From the NCBI GenBank assembly GCA_009731425.1, contig AP018794.1:2425960-2489959 (forward strand): DNA of 64,000 nucleotides. Direction: 5' to 3'. The notes below the pieces were generated by a model that saw only the letters and a list, made by a program, of their open reading frames with translations, did not search any database and was not told the origin of the DNA. Position numbers and translations under genes: made by a program. Source of the DNA: Lachnospiraceae bacterium KM106-2 (GTDB lineage: Bacteria; Bacillota; Clostridia; Lachnospirales; Lachnospiraceae). Positions 50,115 through 59,365 of the stretch are shown here, piece after piece (within the stretch, counting starts at the first letter, position 1; every line of letters begins with the position of its first letter).

Positions 50115-50933
50115 ATGCAACAATTTTTTTCACAACCGATCACAGATATTATTGGACTGCGACACTCAGTTCGTAATTACGAGTCCACACCACTACCAAA
50201 TGAAACAATCGAAAAGATTGAACAGTTTATTAATACTTTAAAATATCCTTTCCCCCAAAAGGTCCGAATCACTTTGATCGATACTTCCGATGTTAATTCC
50301 AACTTAAAATTAGGTACTTATGGCGTAATTAAAGGCGCTCGCTATTTTTTAATCACTGCCTGCGAAAAAGATACGTTTTCACAGATCACATTAGGCTATT
50401 GTCTAGAGAAAGTGGTCCTTTATTGTACTTCTTTAGGGCTTGGAACGGTATGGTTAGGAGGTACCTTCAGAAAATCTAATTTTGCCAAAGCAATTTCTTT
50501 ATCCGACCACGAGCTTCTTCCTATCGTTTCGCCTGTTGGCATCGAAGGTGGCAAAAAATCTTTCTTAGGTTCCTTCTTTGGCAAAAGTTCTAAGATACGA
50601 AAAGATTTTTCCACTCTATTCTTCCAAACCAATTTTTCTACACCGCTTACACCAGAACAAGCACATGAGTTTTACGAACCACTTGAAATGTTAAGACTAG
50701 CCCCTTCTGCTGTAAACAAACAACCATGGAGGGTATTAATGGAGAAAGGAGTTATCCATTTCTATTTAGATCATCCGAAGGGACTTAACTTTGTAGATCT
50801 AGGTATCGCTCTCTGTCATTTCCATTTAACAGCTCTTGAACTGGAACTGAAGGGACACTTTCATACATTTGATAACCTTACTTCCACTCCAAAATGTGAC
50901 TTCACCTACGTCATCTCTTGGATAATTGAATAA
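50115..50933 (+). CDS. Nitroreductase-family protein (TM1586-like double domain)
   Basis: A 272-residue protein starting MQQFFSQPITDIIGLRHSVRNY. The first half has RHSVRNYES and GLGTVWLGGTF. The second half has MLRLAPSAVNKQPWRVL, the usual FMN-site pattern of putative nitroreductases that carry two pseudo-repeats in one chain. It probably binds FMN; substrate unknown. It lies 27 bases upstream of a ferredoxin-nitroreductase gene on the same strand. Confidence 0.88.
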   Translation: MQQFFSQPITDIIGLRHSVRNYESTPLPNETIEKIEQFINTLKYPFPQKVRITLIDTSDVNSNLKLGTYGVIKGARYFLITACEKDTFSQITLGYCLEKVVLYCTSLGLGTVWLGGTFRKSNFAKAISLSDHELLPIVSPVGIEGGKKSFLGSFFGKSSKIRKDFSTLFFQTNFSTPLTPEQAHEFYEPLEMLRLAPSAVNKQPWRVLMEKGVIHFYLDHPKGLNFVDLGIALCHFHLTALELELKGHFHTFDNLTSTPKCDFTYVISWIIE

Positions 50934-50960
50934 TACCTATATACGAAAGGATCTATTGAT

Positions 50961-51782
50961 ATGTTTTATGTAAATAAAGAAAAATGCATCGCCTGTAAAC
51001 AATGTATTAATGATTGTCCAACAAAGATCATCTCATTAAAGGATGGAAAAGCATCCATAGATGGAGACCCTTGTCTCAAATGTGGGCATTGTCTTGCAAT
51101 CTGCCCAGTTGAGGCCGTAGCAACGGACGATTATGATATGTCCGAAGTAATGCCCTATAACGAAGAGACTTTTTACATCGATCCCGAACACCTTCTTAAT
51201 TTCATTCGTTTTCGAAGAAGTGTCCGCCGATTTAAGCAACAAGAAGTCTCAAAAGAGCAAATTGCTAAGATCATTCAAGCCGGAAGATATACGCAGACAG
51301 GAACTAACAGTCAGGATGTCTCTTACATTGTCGTTCAAAATAAACTAGGCAAACTACGCGATCTCATCTTTGAATCCTTAAAAAAGAAAGGTGATTCTAT
51401 CTTAGCAAACATGACACCCGAAACTGAATTTCTTAGAACCTACGCACATATGTGGCTAAATATGTATGATGCTTATAAAGCCGATCCAGCTGTAAATGAT
51501 GGCGTGTTCTTTCATGCTCCTGTAGTCATATTCGTCTTATCACCTTCTCAATTAAATGGCGGATTAGCTTCCTCAAACATGGAGCTCATGGTAGATGCCC
51601 TTGGACTCGGAACCTTCTTTAGTGGTTTTTCGATGGTAGCTATTCAAGATAATCAAGCTATCTTAGACTTGCTTGGTGTCAAAGATCAAAAACAGCTCGT
51701 ATCCTGCTTAGTTGTGGGCCATCCCGATGTCACTTATAAGCGTACTACACCAAGAAAACAAGTAGATATAAATTGGCTTTAA
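50961..51782 (+). CDS. Ferredoxin-nitroreductase fusion
   Basis: A 273-residue flavoenzyme. Two 4Fe-4S motifs are at residues 9-20 and 38-49 (CIACKQCINDCP; CLKCGHCLAICP). A nitroreductase domain follows (FRRSVRRFKQQEVSKEQI; YTQTGTNSQDVSYIVV; GLGTFFSGF). Such fusions take electrons from ferredoxin pools to reduce nitro or quinone-like compounds or act as FMN reductases in anaerobes. Probably in an operon with the preceding nitroreductase. Confidence 0.9.
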   Translation: MFYVNKEKCIACKQCINDCPTKIISLKDGKASIDGDPCLKCGHCLAICPVEAVATDDYDMSEVMPYNEETFYIDPEHLLNFIRFRRSVRRFKQQEVSKEQIAKIIQAGRYTQTGTNSQDVSYIVVQNKLGKLRDLIFESLKKKGDSILANMTPETEFLRTYAHMWLNMYDAYKADPAVNDGVFFHAPVVIFVLSPSQLNGGLASSNMELMVDALGLGTFFSGFSMVAIQDNQAILDLLGVKDQKQLVSCLVVGHPDVTYKRTTPRKQVDINWL

Positions 51783-51866
51783 TCTGATTTATTTTTTATA
51801 ATATGCTATAATAATCTTAAATTTGTAGATTATTATAGCATTTTTAATACATGGAGGAATGAGATA

Positions 51867-52355
51867 ATGGGATTATTAATAGAATGTATCGTTTTGTGTT
51901 TACTCTTTTTCGCAATATGCTTTCTCGGAACCGGAAGCGATGAAAAAAATATTAAAAGTTTCAATTCCTACCCCGATGAAATTCAAAACATTATGATGAA
52001 TAACGATAAATGGAAAGATAAAATTGTGAAAAAGAGTCCCTTGCTATCTTTTCTTTCAAATATTTTCGTTTTCTCTATCGTATTATTTTTATTAGGATTT
52101 ATTATTAAATCAGACAATTGGATTCATAATTTCATCAATATCCTGGTTCTGGGCGAGATTCTGAATGCTTTTGATCTATTATTTATCGATATGATCTGGT
52201 GGAGAAATACAAAAAGGGTTAGATTTCAAGGAACCGAACATCTTGATCGTACATACCGAAATCCTAAAAAGCATATTGAATCATTCTTAAAAGGTATTTT
52301 TCTTTTTCTTATCGTTGCATTCATCGATACCGGAATACTCTCTTTTATCATATAA
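51867..52355 (+). CDS. Hypothetical membrane protein, 162 residues
   Basis: Not recognised. About four membrane segments: residues 4-21 (LIECIVLCLLFFAICFLG), 61-78, 88-110 and 142-160. A soluble loop (22-58) is rich in Asn/Asp/Lys. TGGAGGAATGAGATA precedes the ATG. It is followed by a strong terminator. It resembles small membrane proteins found next to nitroreductases or regulators, but I cannot assign a family. Confidence 0.75.
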   Translation: MGLLIECIVLCLLFFAICFLGTGSDEKNIKSFNSYPDEIQNIMMNNDKWKDKIVKKSPLLSFLSNIFVFSIVLFLLGFIIKSDNWIHNFINILVLGEILNAFDLLFIDMIWWRNTKRVRFQGTEHLDRTYRNPKKHIESFLKGIFLFLIVAFIDTGILSFII

Positions 52356-52359
52356 CGAC

Positions 52360-52396
52360 AAAAAGGAATTCACATACACTCTGTGAATTCCTTTTT
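52360..52396. terminator. Bidirectional terminator
   Basis: Perfect 14-bp stem AAAAAGGAATTCAC / GTGAATTCCTTTTT with a 9-base loop, between convergent genes. Confidence 0.92.
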
Positions 52397-52403
52397 GCGT
52401 CAG

Positions 52404-53759
52404 CTAAAAATGACGTTCAAACATGCAATGATCATCCCGTAATTCATCTAGATTATGAATTCCGATCTCGTTTAATAAATTCATAATGATATAGCTATGC
52501 GCTGGCATCCTAATGGCAGATTCTTTCGCTTGTCTGTCAGCACATTCCGTTCCTTCCTCAACTGGAATATTTCGTTTTGGCCCACCGACACAGCCGCCTT
52601 TACATCCCATTCCTTCAATGAAGCTGGCTCTTACTTTTCCCTCTTCTAAGTCTGCTAACATCTTCTTGCAATCTAAGATCCCATCTACATGCAAAGAAGT
52701 AAACCATTTTCTCTTTTCTGGATAAAACTCATCAATAACATCCCATACTGCTGTGCTGACTCCACCTGCTCTTGCATAGAGTCTTCCACCTGTTGAGGCA
52801 TAATCGATAGTAGAGACACCTGTAAGCTTACCTGGATCCACATCAAATGCTTCAAAGATTAGTTTTGTCTCCTCAAAGGTTAGGACATGATCAACAGCAT
52901 CTTTAATATCCGGCTCTTTTGCTTCGGCTTTCTTTGCGATACAAGGTCCGACAAAGACTACTTTAGTATCTGGATTTAACTTTTTAATGATCCTTGCCAT
53001 TGCCACCATTGGTGAAACAGAAGGGCTGACATCTGGAATCAGATCATTATATTTTTTCTTAAGTAATCCAATCCAAATTGGACAACAGCAGGAAGTGATC
53101 ATGAAATCGCCTTCCTCTTTTACTAAGTGATCATACTCCATGGCTTCCTTTAACGAAAGAACATCTGCTCCCATTGCAGTCTCCACCATATCTACGAATC
53201 CCACTTTAATAAAAGCTTCCCTCAACTGATCTAAGGTTACCTCTTTCCCAAACTGACCTGCAATCGCTGGTGCTACAATGGCAACAACTTTCTCATGATT
53301 CTTTAATAATTCCATTAAAGACACTGCCTGAGGTATATCTAAGTAATGTCCCATATCACAAGCATTGACACAGCGTCCACAAGATAAGCATAAGTCTTCA
53401 TCGATGATCTTATCTCCACTTGTTCCATCAATAAAGATCGCATCGAATGGGCAGACACTCTGACATTTACTTTTGCCATCGATCGTCTCGCAAGTCTCAT
53501 TACAGACTCCCACCTTCTTTACGATCTTATCCCTGATCTCATTCTTGGTTATCTTCCTGACCAATTCCAACATAAACTTGTGATCATTCTCCTCTGATAT
53601 TTCCTCAATTCCGCATAAGGCAGCCAGCACCTGTTTGGCCTCTTTCTTATCCTCAAATTCTTCTAAGTATGATTCAAACTCTTTTTCAAAATGGTTATCA
53701 TAATAGGCTTTTACTATCTTCTTATATAGTTCCTGATACTTTGGATTCATGCTAAACAT
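52404..53759 (-). CDS. [FeFe]-hydrogenase-like iron-sulfur protein (divergent, possible sensory group)
   Basis: A 451-residue protein. An N-terminal helical segment of about 80 residues is followed by two 4Fe-4S motifs (cysteines at 86, 90, 99, 103 and 124, 127, 130, 134; the first spacing is unusual). H-domain loops: L1 TSCCCPIW (222-229), L2 GPCIAKKAE (271-279), L3 EGMGCKGGCVGGP (382-394). L1 has an extra Cys and L3 lacks the usual CPGGC, so the H-cluster pocket differs from true hydrogenases. It may be a group C/D-type or repurposed enzyme. Single gene. Confidence 0.85.
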   Translation of the reverse strand: MFSMNPKYQELYKKIVKAYYDNHFEKEFESYLEEFEDKKEAKQVLAALCGIEEISEENDHKFMLELVRKITKNEIRDKIVKKVGVCNETCETIDGKSKCQSVCPFDAIFIDGTSGDKIIDEDLCLSCGRCVNACDMGHYLDIPQAVSLMELLKNHEKVVAIVAPAIAGQFGKEVTLDQLREAFIKVGFVDMVETAMGADVLSLKEAMEYDHLVKEEGDFMITSCCCPIWIGLLKKKYNDLIPDVSPSVSPMVAMARIIKKLNPDTKVVFVGPCIAKKAEAKEPDIKDAVDHVLTFEETKLIFEAFDVDPGKLTGVSTIDYASTGGRLYARAGGVSTAVWDVIDEFYPEKRKWFTSLHVDGILDCKKMLADLEEGKVRASFIEGMGCKGGCVGGPKRNIPVEEGTECADRQAKESAIRMPAHSYIIMNLLNEIGIHNLDELRDDHCMFERHF

Positions 53760-53816
53760 CTCCTCATCTGAATATATTCTCTATTCAGCCTTTACAAGTT
53801 TAGGCATTTTTATCCA

Positions 53817-54851
53817 TTATTTCGTCGCACTCTCTAATAAAGTGATCGATTTCTTCTCACAATCAACTTCACATAATACTCCATAAGGCAGAATTCCAAT
53901 CGGCTGTGCATGACCGATATTGATATTATAGAGGATTGGAAGTTCCAATAGATGCTCTTCCTCTGACACCACTTGCCTGATCACTTCTTTGTATTCCTCA
54001 TAATATACTTCCTGCTGTGGCTTTCCTACTAAGATACCATGGATCACATTTAAAATTCCCTGTGCTGCCAGATTCCGTAATGTCCACTTTACGAAATCGG
54101 GAGAAGGTTTGTCCTCACTCGTCTCAAAGAAAAGGATAGCCCCCTTCCACTGATCTAAAGAAGGCCAGATTTTCGTTCCATTTGCCATCATAAATACATC
54201 AATACATCCACCAAGTAAATGACCTGTTACTGTTCCCACTCCTTGTAATAACTCATAACCATGTGTGTCCTTTTCTAACTTCTTGATTCGATTCATATTT
54301 TCTTCTGCCCATGGAATAAAATCCTTTGACCACTCTTTACTAGATAGTATCTGATATCCTTTTGTATCCTCAAATAGAACCTGTTTGATTGCTCTCTTTG
54401 TATAATCAAATATCTTCCCATACTCACCAAGTTCACACATGATCGAAGGGCCATAAAAAGACACGATTCCTGCCTGATACATCATAAAGTGATTGATTGT
54501 CGAATCAGAGTATCCCATAAAGATTTTTGGATGATCCCGGATAATATTAAAATCAATATAAGGCAATAATCGGATCGTATCATCTCCACCAATGGCACAG
54601 AATATAGCGGTAATAGAATCATCTAAAAAAGCATCCATCAAGTCCCTTGCCCGACATTCCGGATGGGCAGCTACAAATTCACTTCCCTTTAGAGCATGTG
54701 GCATTACCCTCACTCGAAGAGAGAATTCCTTTTCCAACCGTTCTTTTGCAATCTCATACTTATGTAAAAATTCAGAATCGCCAAGTCCTCCCCAGGATAA
54801 GCTCACGATTGCGATCTTGTCCCCTTGCTGTAAACGATTTGGTTTTCTCAT
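53817..54851 (-). CDS. S66 family peptidase (LD-carboxypeptidase / MccF-like)
   Basis: A 344-residue serine peptidase. The nucleophile is Ser115 in MGYSDST; partner Glu is in FFETSED and His in INIGHAQPIG. S66 enzymes trim the L,D-bond of murein tetrapeptides or, as MccF, detoxify microcin-C-type and other acyl-nucleotide peptides. The length and the GGDDTIRLLPYID stretch fit the MccF-like branch. There is no signal peptide, so it is cytosolic. It lies 15 bases downstream of a membrane protein gene on the same strand. Confidence 0.9.
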   Translation of the reverse strand: MRKPNRLQQGDKIAIVSLSWGGLGDSEFLHKYEIAKERLEKEFSLRVRVMPHALKGSEFVAAHPECRARDLMDAFLDDSITAIFCAIGGDDTIRLLPYIDFNIIRDHPKIFMGYSDSTINHFMMYQAGIVSFYGPSIMCELGEYGKIFDYTKRAIKQVLFEDTKGYQILSSKEWSKDFIPWAEENMNRIKKLEKDTHGYELLQGVGTVTGHLLGGCIDVFMMANGTKIWPSLDQWKGAILFFETSEDKPSPDFVKWTLRNLAAQGILNVIHGILVGKPQQEVYYEEYKEVIRQVVSEEEHLLELPILYNINIGHAQPIGILPYGVLCEVDCEKKSITLLESATK

Positions 54852-54866
54852 ACTGACTACCTCCCT

Positions 54867-55460
54867 CTATTTTGCATAGTTGATATAATAAGATTCTTTT
54901 CTATTATTTGTAACCTTAGAGAAAAAGAAAAAATAGATTCCAACTGCTATTTTGCTTGCCCCATCGATCGTTCCGAAGACAGGGAACGGAATCTGTGAAA
55001 CGAGTAATCCTACAATAGCTAGTGCTACACCAAACACTCCTAAGAAAACGACTAATCTCCCGTGGACAAAGTAAAAGAAGCAAAAGTGGATTCCTACTGC
55101 TAAGAACATGAGTAACCAGATCGTTCGAGGATTTATTTTTGTAATCCATGCGGTCATTCCAATAACTGTACCCATTATAATAATTGCATCTACAGCGATA
55201 TTAGAGGTTTTCTTCTGAAAAGGAGATTGTGTTCCTTGCGCTAACTGATCAAAGATCAGTTTTCGATTTCCATAGCAACAATAGAAGCCGATTCCATAGC
55301 CCAAAAGAAAGATTGGTGGATTCACACAAAGGTTTCCTCCAAGTATGGTCGCTAACAAGATCGTCACACCGATGATACAAAACCAAATTCCACAAACTCT
55401 CTTCGTGCAGTAAGATAGTACTTCCCCCCTATAACCCATTACTTTTATGATATAATTCAT
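54867..55460 (-). CDS. Hypothetical membrane protein, 197 residues
   Basis: The ATG at 55460 is seven bases after GAGG and preferred over the ATG two codons upstream. About six membrane segments (CGIWFCIIGVTILLATILGG; IFLLGYGIGFYCCYG; DAIIIMGTVIGMTAWI; IWLLMFLAVGIHFCFFYF and two more). The C-terminus is KESYYINYAK. Possibly a DUF6609-type protein but I am not sure. Likely co-transcribed with the S66 peptidase. Confidence 0.75.
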   Translation of the reverse strand: MNYIIKVMGYRGEVLSYCTKRVCGIWFCIIGVTILLATILGGNLCVNPPIFLLGYGIGFYCCYGNRKLIFDQLAQGTQSPFQKKTSNIAVDAIIIMGTVIGMTAWITKINPRTIWLLMFLAVGIHFCFFYFVHGRLVVFLGVFGVALAIVGLLVSQIPFPVFGTIDGASKIAVGIYFFFFSKVTNNRKESYYINYAK

Positions 55461-55529
55461 ACCCATTCCTCATTTCTATACTTAATATTCCCTACTTAAA
55501 TATTCCATATTATACCACAATAAAATCAA

Positions 55530-55570
55530 AAGAGGACAATTGCAAACCTAACATTCACAATTGTCCTCTT
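55530..55570. terminator. Terminator of the first MATE gene
   Basis: AAGAGGACAATTG / CAATTGTCCTCTT perfect 13-bp stem with a 15-base loop. Confidence 0.88.
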
Positions 55571-55574
55571 CACA

Positions 55575-56924
55575 CTAATTTCTATTTTCAAATTTTCGCA
55601 AAAAGAAGATAAACCAAGTTACTAACACGATACCTTTGATCATACTGCTAATACTGATACTCCACCAGATTCCATTTAAGCCAAGAGCCGTAGCGGATAA
55701 TAACATGGCCATCGGTATTCTTGCTGCAGTAAAGGTAATGCTGACTACAGAAGGCGGAATTGTCTTTCCTAGTCCACCAAAAGCACCTTGTGTAGCGATC
55801 TCCATACACATAAATAGCTGGGATACACCAAGGATTTGAAGATAACTGATTCCCATAGGAAGTACTTTTGCTTCTGGGATAAAAATTCTAAAGATTGGTC
55901 CTGGAAGGAAGATCAATAATGCTGTACAGATCATGCCCCAGATGACGACTACAACCATAGATACTTTATATCCTCTGTTAACACGTTCATAATTTCTTGC
56001 CCCATAATTCTGAGCAAGGAATGAGTTTACTGCTGCCGAAATACCATCGGCTGTCATCCAGCTGATCGATTCAATCTGGCTTCCTACTTTTTGTACGGCA
56101 ACAGCCTCATCACCGAATCCTGCTACTAATCTTGAAATGATCATTGAGATACCAGTAAACACCATACTCTGAATAGATACAGGCAAACCGATCTTTGTGA
56201 TCTGTGCCATATCTTTCGTATTTGGTCTACGAAAAATCTTAATTTCATGAAAGAGCTGCTGATCCTTTCGACATGCTGGAATGAACATCAATGTGACTAC
56301 TGCCTGAGATAGAACCGTTGCAATAGCCGCACCTGCCACACCGAATGCAGGTACTGGCCCAAATCCAAAGATAAATAGTGGATCCAGTACAATATTCATG
56401 ACCAAACCAACTGCAGTTGCACGAAAGGAGATCGTACTATTTCCCATGGCCGTGAAAATTCCAGTCAATACTTGATTGATAAAGGAAAAGATAATACCGA
56501 TGCTGACAATCTGAAGATAGATGATACCATCTGCGATTACCTTCGTTGCATTTAATCCTAGAAATCGGATAAAGGGATCTGCAAAGATCATAATGATCGC
56601 AGATAAGATGAATCCATAGATAAGCGCCAACTGAATTGCACTGGTTGCATATTCTGCTGCTTCTTTTCGCTCTCCAGCTCCAAGTGTTTGTCCTACTTTA
56701 ATCTGTCCGCCCATTTTGGATAATGTTGATAACCCATTGGATAGCCACATATACATACCTGCGGCACCGACTGCTGCCACAGCACCGCTTCCAATCCTGC
56801 CGATCCAGATCATATCGATCATGTTATATGCCATCTGAACCATAGATGTTGCCATGATTGGAATCGCTAATTTGGTCAGACTCGGAAAAATCGGACCTTC
56901 TAGTAAATTTACGTTTTGTTTCAT
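55575..56924 (-). CDS. MATE family efflux transporter
   Basis: A 449-residue, 12-helix exporter with the usual start (NLLEGPIFPSLTKLAIPIMA) and internal repeat (FINQVLTGIFTAMGNS; then FLAQNYGARNYERVN in the second half). It exports cationic drugs or metabolites against a Na+ or H+ gradient; substrate unknown. No dedicated regulator is adjacent. Confidence 0.92.
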   Translation of the reverse strand: MKQNVNLLEGPIFPSLTKLAIPIMATSMVQMAYNMIDMIWIGRIGSGAVAAVGAAGMYMWLSNGLSTLSKMGGQIKVGQTLGAGERKEAAEYATSAIQLALIYGFILSAIIMIFADPFIRFLGLNATKVIADGIIYLQIVSIGIIFSFINQVLTGIFTAMGNSTISFRATAVGLVMNIVLDPLFIFGFGPVPAFGVAGAAIATVLSQAVVTLMFIPACRKDQQLFHEIKIFRRPNTKDMAQITKIGLPVSIQSMVFTGISMIISRLVAGFGDEAVAVQKVGSQIESISWMTADGISAAVNSFLAQNYGARNYERVNRGYKVSMVVVVIWGMICTALLIFLPGPIFRIFIPEAKVLPMGISYLQILGVSQLFMCMEIATQGAFGGLGKTIPPSVVSITFTAARIPMAMLLSATALGLNGIWWSISISSMIKGIVLVTWFIFFLRKFENRN

Positions 56925-56973
56925 TTCATTCGTCCTTTGTTATTTAATCTCATTGTTGTATTATAGCAACTTC

Positions 56974-57738
56974 TTATTCATTTAACAAATAGGATTTTAC
57001 AAAAGGAAAACATATTTTTTCCTTTTCAATCAGATCATGATGAGTCAGCCCCTCAAATATCTTAACTTTAATTCCTTGCTTATCCATCTCCTCTTTATGA
57101 TTCCTCAAATACTCTAAGGTATCCGCTCCATCGTTGGTCCCAGAATAAAATGCAAATGGAATTGTGATCTCACTTGGTAGAACGCCTTTCCAAGTAAGCC
57201 AGTTCTGAAACTGCGCAAGATAACTCTCGATATCATTCTCTTCGATCCACGCGATCTCATCCTTAGAAAATTCCTCATAATTCTTCATTTTCTTACATTT
57301 TTCTAAGTGTTTATACTCACTTATCCACAACGGCACTTCATTTTGAAAGAATTGGTCACCAATTGCTCCACTAGCAAGCACCATCCTTTGAATCTTCATT
57401 CCCCTTTTTGCAGCCTGAAGTCCAATCGTTGCTCCATATGAATGTCCAAAGTACGAAAAGGAAGTATAACCACAGGCACTGACAACTTCCTTAATATCAT
57501 CTAAGATGGTATCAATAGAATAGAAAGCAGGATCATGAGATTTATCACTTTTTCCGTACCCCCTAATATCCATTGCAATTACCGTAAAATACTCTTTTAG
57601 ATCAGAAACCCAGCCATACTGTTCCCAAATCTCTTTACTTCTTCCCGAACCATGCAGTAATAGCAGTGCCTCCCCCTGCCCACAGACAGAGTACGATATT
57701 TTACTACCGTCTTCTTTTCTTACATACTTCGTCTCCAT
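56974..57738 (-). CDS. Alpha/beta hydrolase
   Basis: A 254-residue hydrolase. HGSGRSKEIW marks the oxyanion side, the nucleophile is in FGHSYGATIG (Ser about 100), Asp in SGTNDGADTL and His in GLTHHDLIEKE. Substrate unknown. It lies 16 bases downstream of a dienelactone-hydrolase-type gene on the same strand, so two hydrolases are co-transcribed. Confidence 0.9.
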   Translation of the reverse strand: METKYVRKEDGSKISYSVCGQGEALLLLHGSGRSKEIWEQYGWVSDLKEYFTVIAMDIRGYGKSDKSHDPAFYSIDTILDDIKEVVSACGYTSFSYFGHSYGATIGLQAAKRGMKIQRMVLASGAIGDQFFQNEVPLWISEYKHLEKCKKMKNYEEFSKDEIAWIEENDIESYLAQFQNWLTWKGVLPSEITIPFAFYSGTNDGADTLEYLRNHKEEMDKQGIKVKIFEGLTHHDLIEKEKICFPFVKSYLLNE

Positions 57739-57754
57739 AGCTTACCTCCTCTAC

Positions 57755-58351
57755 TCAAAACTGTTTTAGAAATCTTTCTACATACATTCTCGCTTCCCTT
57801 GCCAGTTTTTCCTCATAATAACCATGATAAGGGTCCATAAATCCATGTTCTGCCTTAAAAACATATGTACTAACATTCTTCTTTCTTCCAAGGTTCTCTA
57901 CCACTTGCGTGACTGAAAAAGAGTCCTGCTCCGCGAAAAGAAGCAATACCGGTATTGCAGGAACGATATCCAAATTATCTCGTATTCTGGATCCATAAAA
58001 TCCAATTACGCCATCTAAGCTTAAGTTCTGACTGCATCGCCAAGCTATTGTGGCACCTACACTAAATCCTAATAGAAAGACTTTGTCATACTTCCCCTTT
58101 AACTTCTCGATAAGCATATCCACTTTACTAGAGGCTGTAAATCCGACATCCTCTACGAAATGTTGATATGCTGTTTCCATCTGCTCATAAGGATAAAACT
58201 CTTCTCCAATTAAATTTGGACAATAAACATCAAAACCCTCCGTGTGGTAGAATTCACACACTTCCTGTATAAACTGATTTACTCCATATATTTCATGGAG
58301 TACGACCAATGCATACGAATTATTATCAAGATATGCTTTCACTTTATCCAC
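57755..58351 (-). CDS. Dienelactone hydrolase family protein
   Basis: A 198-residue short alpha/beta hydrolase: ALVVLHEIYGVNQFIQEVCE near the start, LLGFSVGATIAWRCS containing Ser in the place of the DLH nucleophile Cys, FYGSRIRDNL, LLLFAEQDSFSV (Asp) and KAEHGFMDPYHGYY (His). True dienelactone hydrolases have Cys at the nucleophile, so this is a serine variant with unknown substrate. Confidence 0.88.
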   Translation of the reverse strand: MDKVKAYLDNNSYALVVLHEIYGVNQFIQEVCEFYHTEGFDVYCPNLIGEEFYPYEQMETAYQHFVEDVGFTASSKVDMLIEKLKGKYDKVFLLGFSVGATIAWRCSQNLSLDGVIGFYGSRIRDNLDIVPAIPVLLLFAEQDSFSVTQVVENLGRKKNVSTYVFKAEHGFMDPYHGYYEEKLAREARMYVERFLKQF

Positions 58352-58438
58352 TTAATCTCCTCTGTAATGATTAAAAAAAGCCAGATAAGATGGTACTTTT
58401 AGTTACATCCTATCTAGCCCTGTATCAACTGCGTTTAA

Positions 58439-59356
58439 TTATTTTAGAAATCCGTTAATGATCTGCTCTTCCGCTTCTTTTTCCGTTAAGCCAAGTGTCA
58501 TCAGCTTAATCAGCTGCTCACCTGCTATCTTACCAATGGCAGCTTCATGAATCAGATTTGCTTCGATACTATTTGCAGTTAACTGTGGACTTGCTGTAAC
58601 ACGTCCTTGTTCCATAATGATCGCATCGCATTCACTATGTCCTGCACAAGCTGCATTTCCATTCATGATGGAGAAGAACTCTTGCTTAGACTCTCCCTTA
58701 GCAACCGAACGTGAGACTAAATTACAGCTGCTTCCATCTCCATTAAGATCAACTGCAAAGTCTGTCTTTGCATGTTGCTTTCCATGAGTCATAATTTTCT
58801 CATGAATTTCTAATGTTGCTCCTTCAGCTAGGTCTCCTCTTGTAATACGGTTTGTGGAATCAATTCCTTTGATCTGAGTTGTTTCCATATCCATATAAGC
58901 ACCTTCCTGAAGGTGAACGATGGTCTGTGGATTCATAATGTTTTGTCCATTTCCATCCCCTTCACCATAATGACGTTCAATATAGCGAACCTTAGCATTC
59001 TTCTCGATATAAAAAGTGTGAACTCCATCATGTTTTGAAGTATCGACACCACAATTATGAATCCCGCATCCTGCTACGATCGTTACATCAGCCCCTTCTC
59101 CAATATAGAAATCATTATAAACGCATTCTTGAAGACCACTCTGACTTAATAATACCGGGATATGTACACTCTCATTTTTGGTTCCTGGTTTGATAATAAT
59201 ATCAATTCCATCTTTATCTGTTTTCGATACAATATCAATATTAGCAGTCGTATTTCTTCCTAGTTTTTCACCATTCGCACGAATATTATAAGCGCCTTCA
59301 GGGATCTCATGTAACCCTGCCACTTGCTCTAATAAATTCTTTTGTACTAAATCCAT
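58439..59356 (-). CDS. SufB/SufD-like Fe-S cluster assembly scaffold
   Basis: A 305-residue right-handed beta-helix protein of the SufB/SufD family, shorter than the roughly 465-residue SufB of full systems. Visible are AGCGIHNCGVDTSKHDGVHT, YIERHYGEGDG and, near the end, SPQLTANSIEANLIHEAAIG, IAGEQLIKLMTLGL. It follows the SufC-like ATPase gene (9-base gap). No SufS, SufU or SufD gene is nearby, so this is a two-gene SufBC-like or minimal SUF system. Confidence 0.9.
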   Translation of the reverse strand: MDLVQKNLLEQVAGLHEIPEGAYNIRANGEKLGRNTTANIDIVSKTDKDGIDIIIKPGTKNESVHIPVLLSQSGLQECVYNDFYIGEGADVTIVAGCGIHNCGVDTSKHDGVHTFYIEKNAKVRYIERHYGEGDGNGQNIMNPQTIVHLQEGAYMDMETTQIKGIDSTNRITRGDLAEGATLEIHEKIMTHGKQHAKTDFAVDLNGDGSSCNLVSRSVAKGESKQEFFSIMNGNAACAGHSECDAIIMEQGRVTASPQLTANSIEANLIHEAAIGKIAGEQLIKLMTLGLTEKEAEEQIINGFLK

Positions 59357-59365
59357 CTCTATCCC

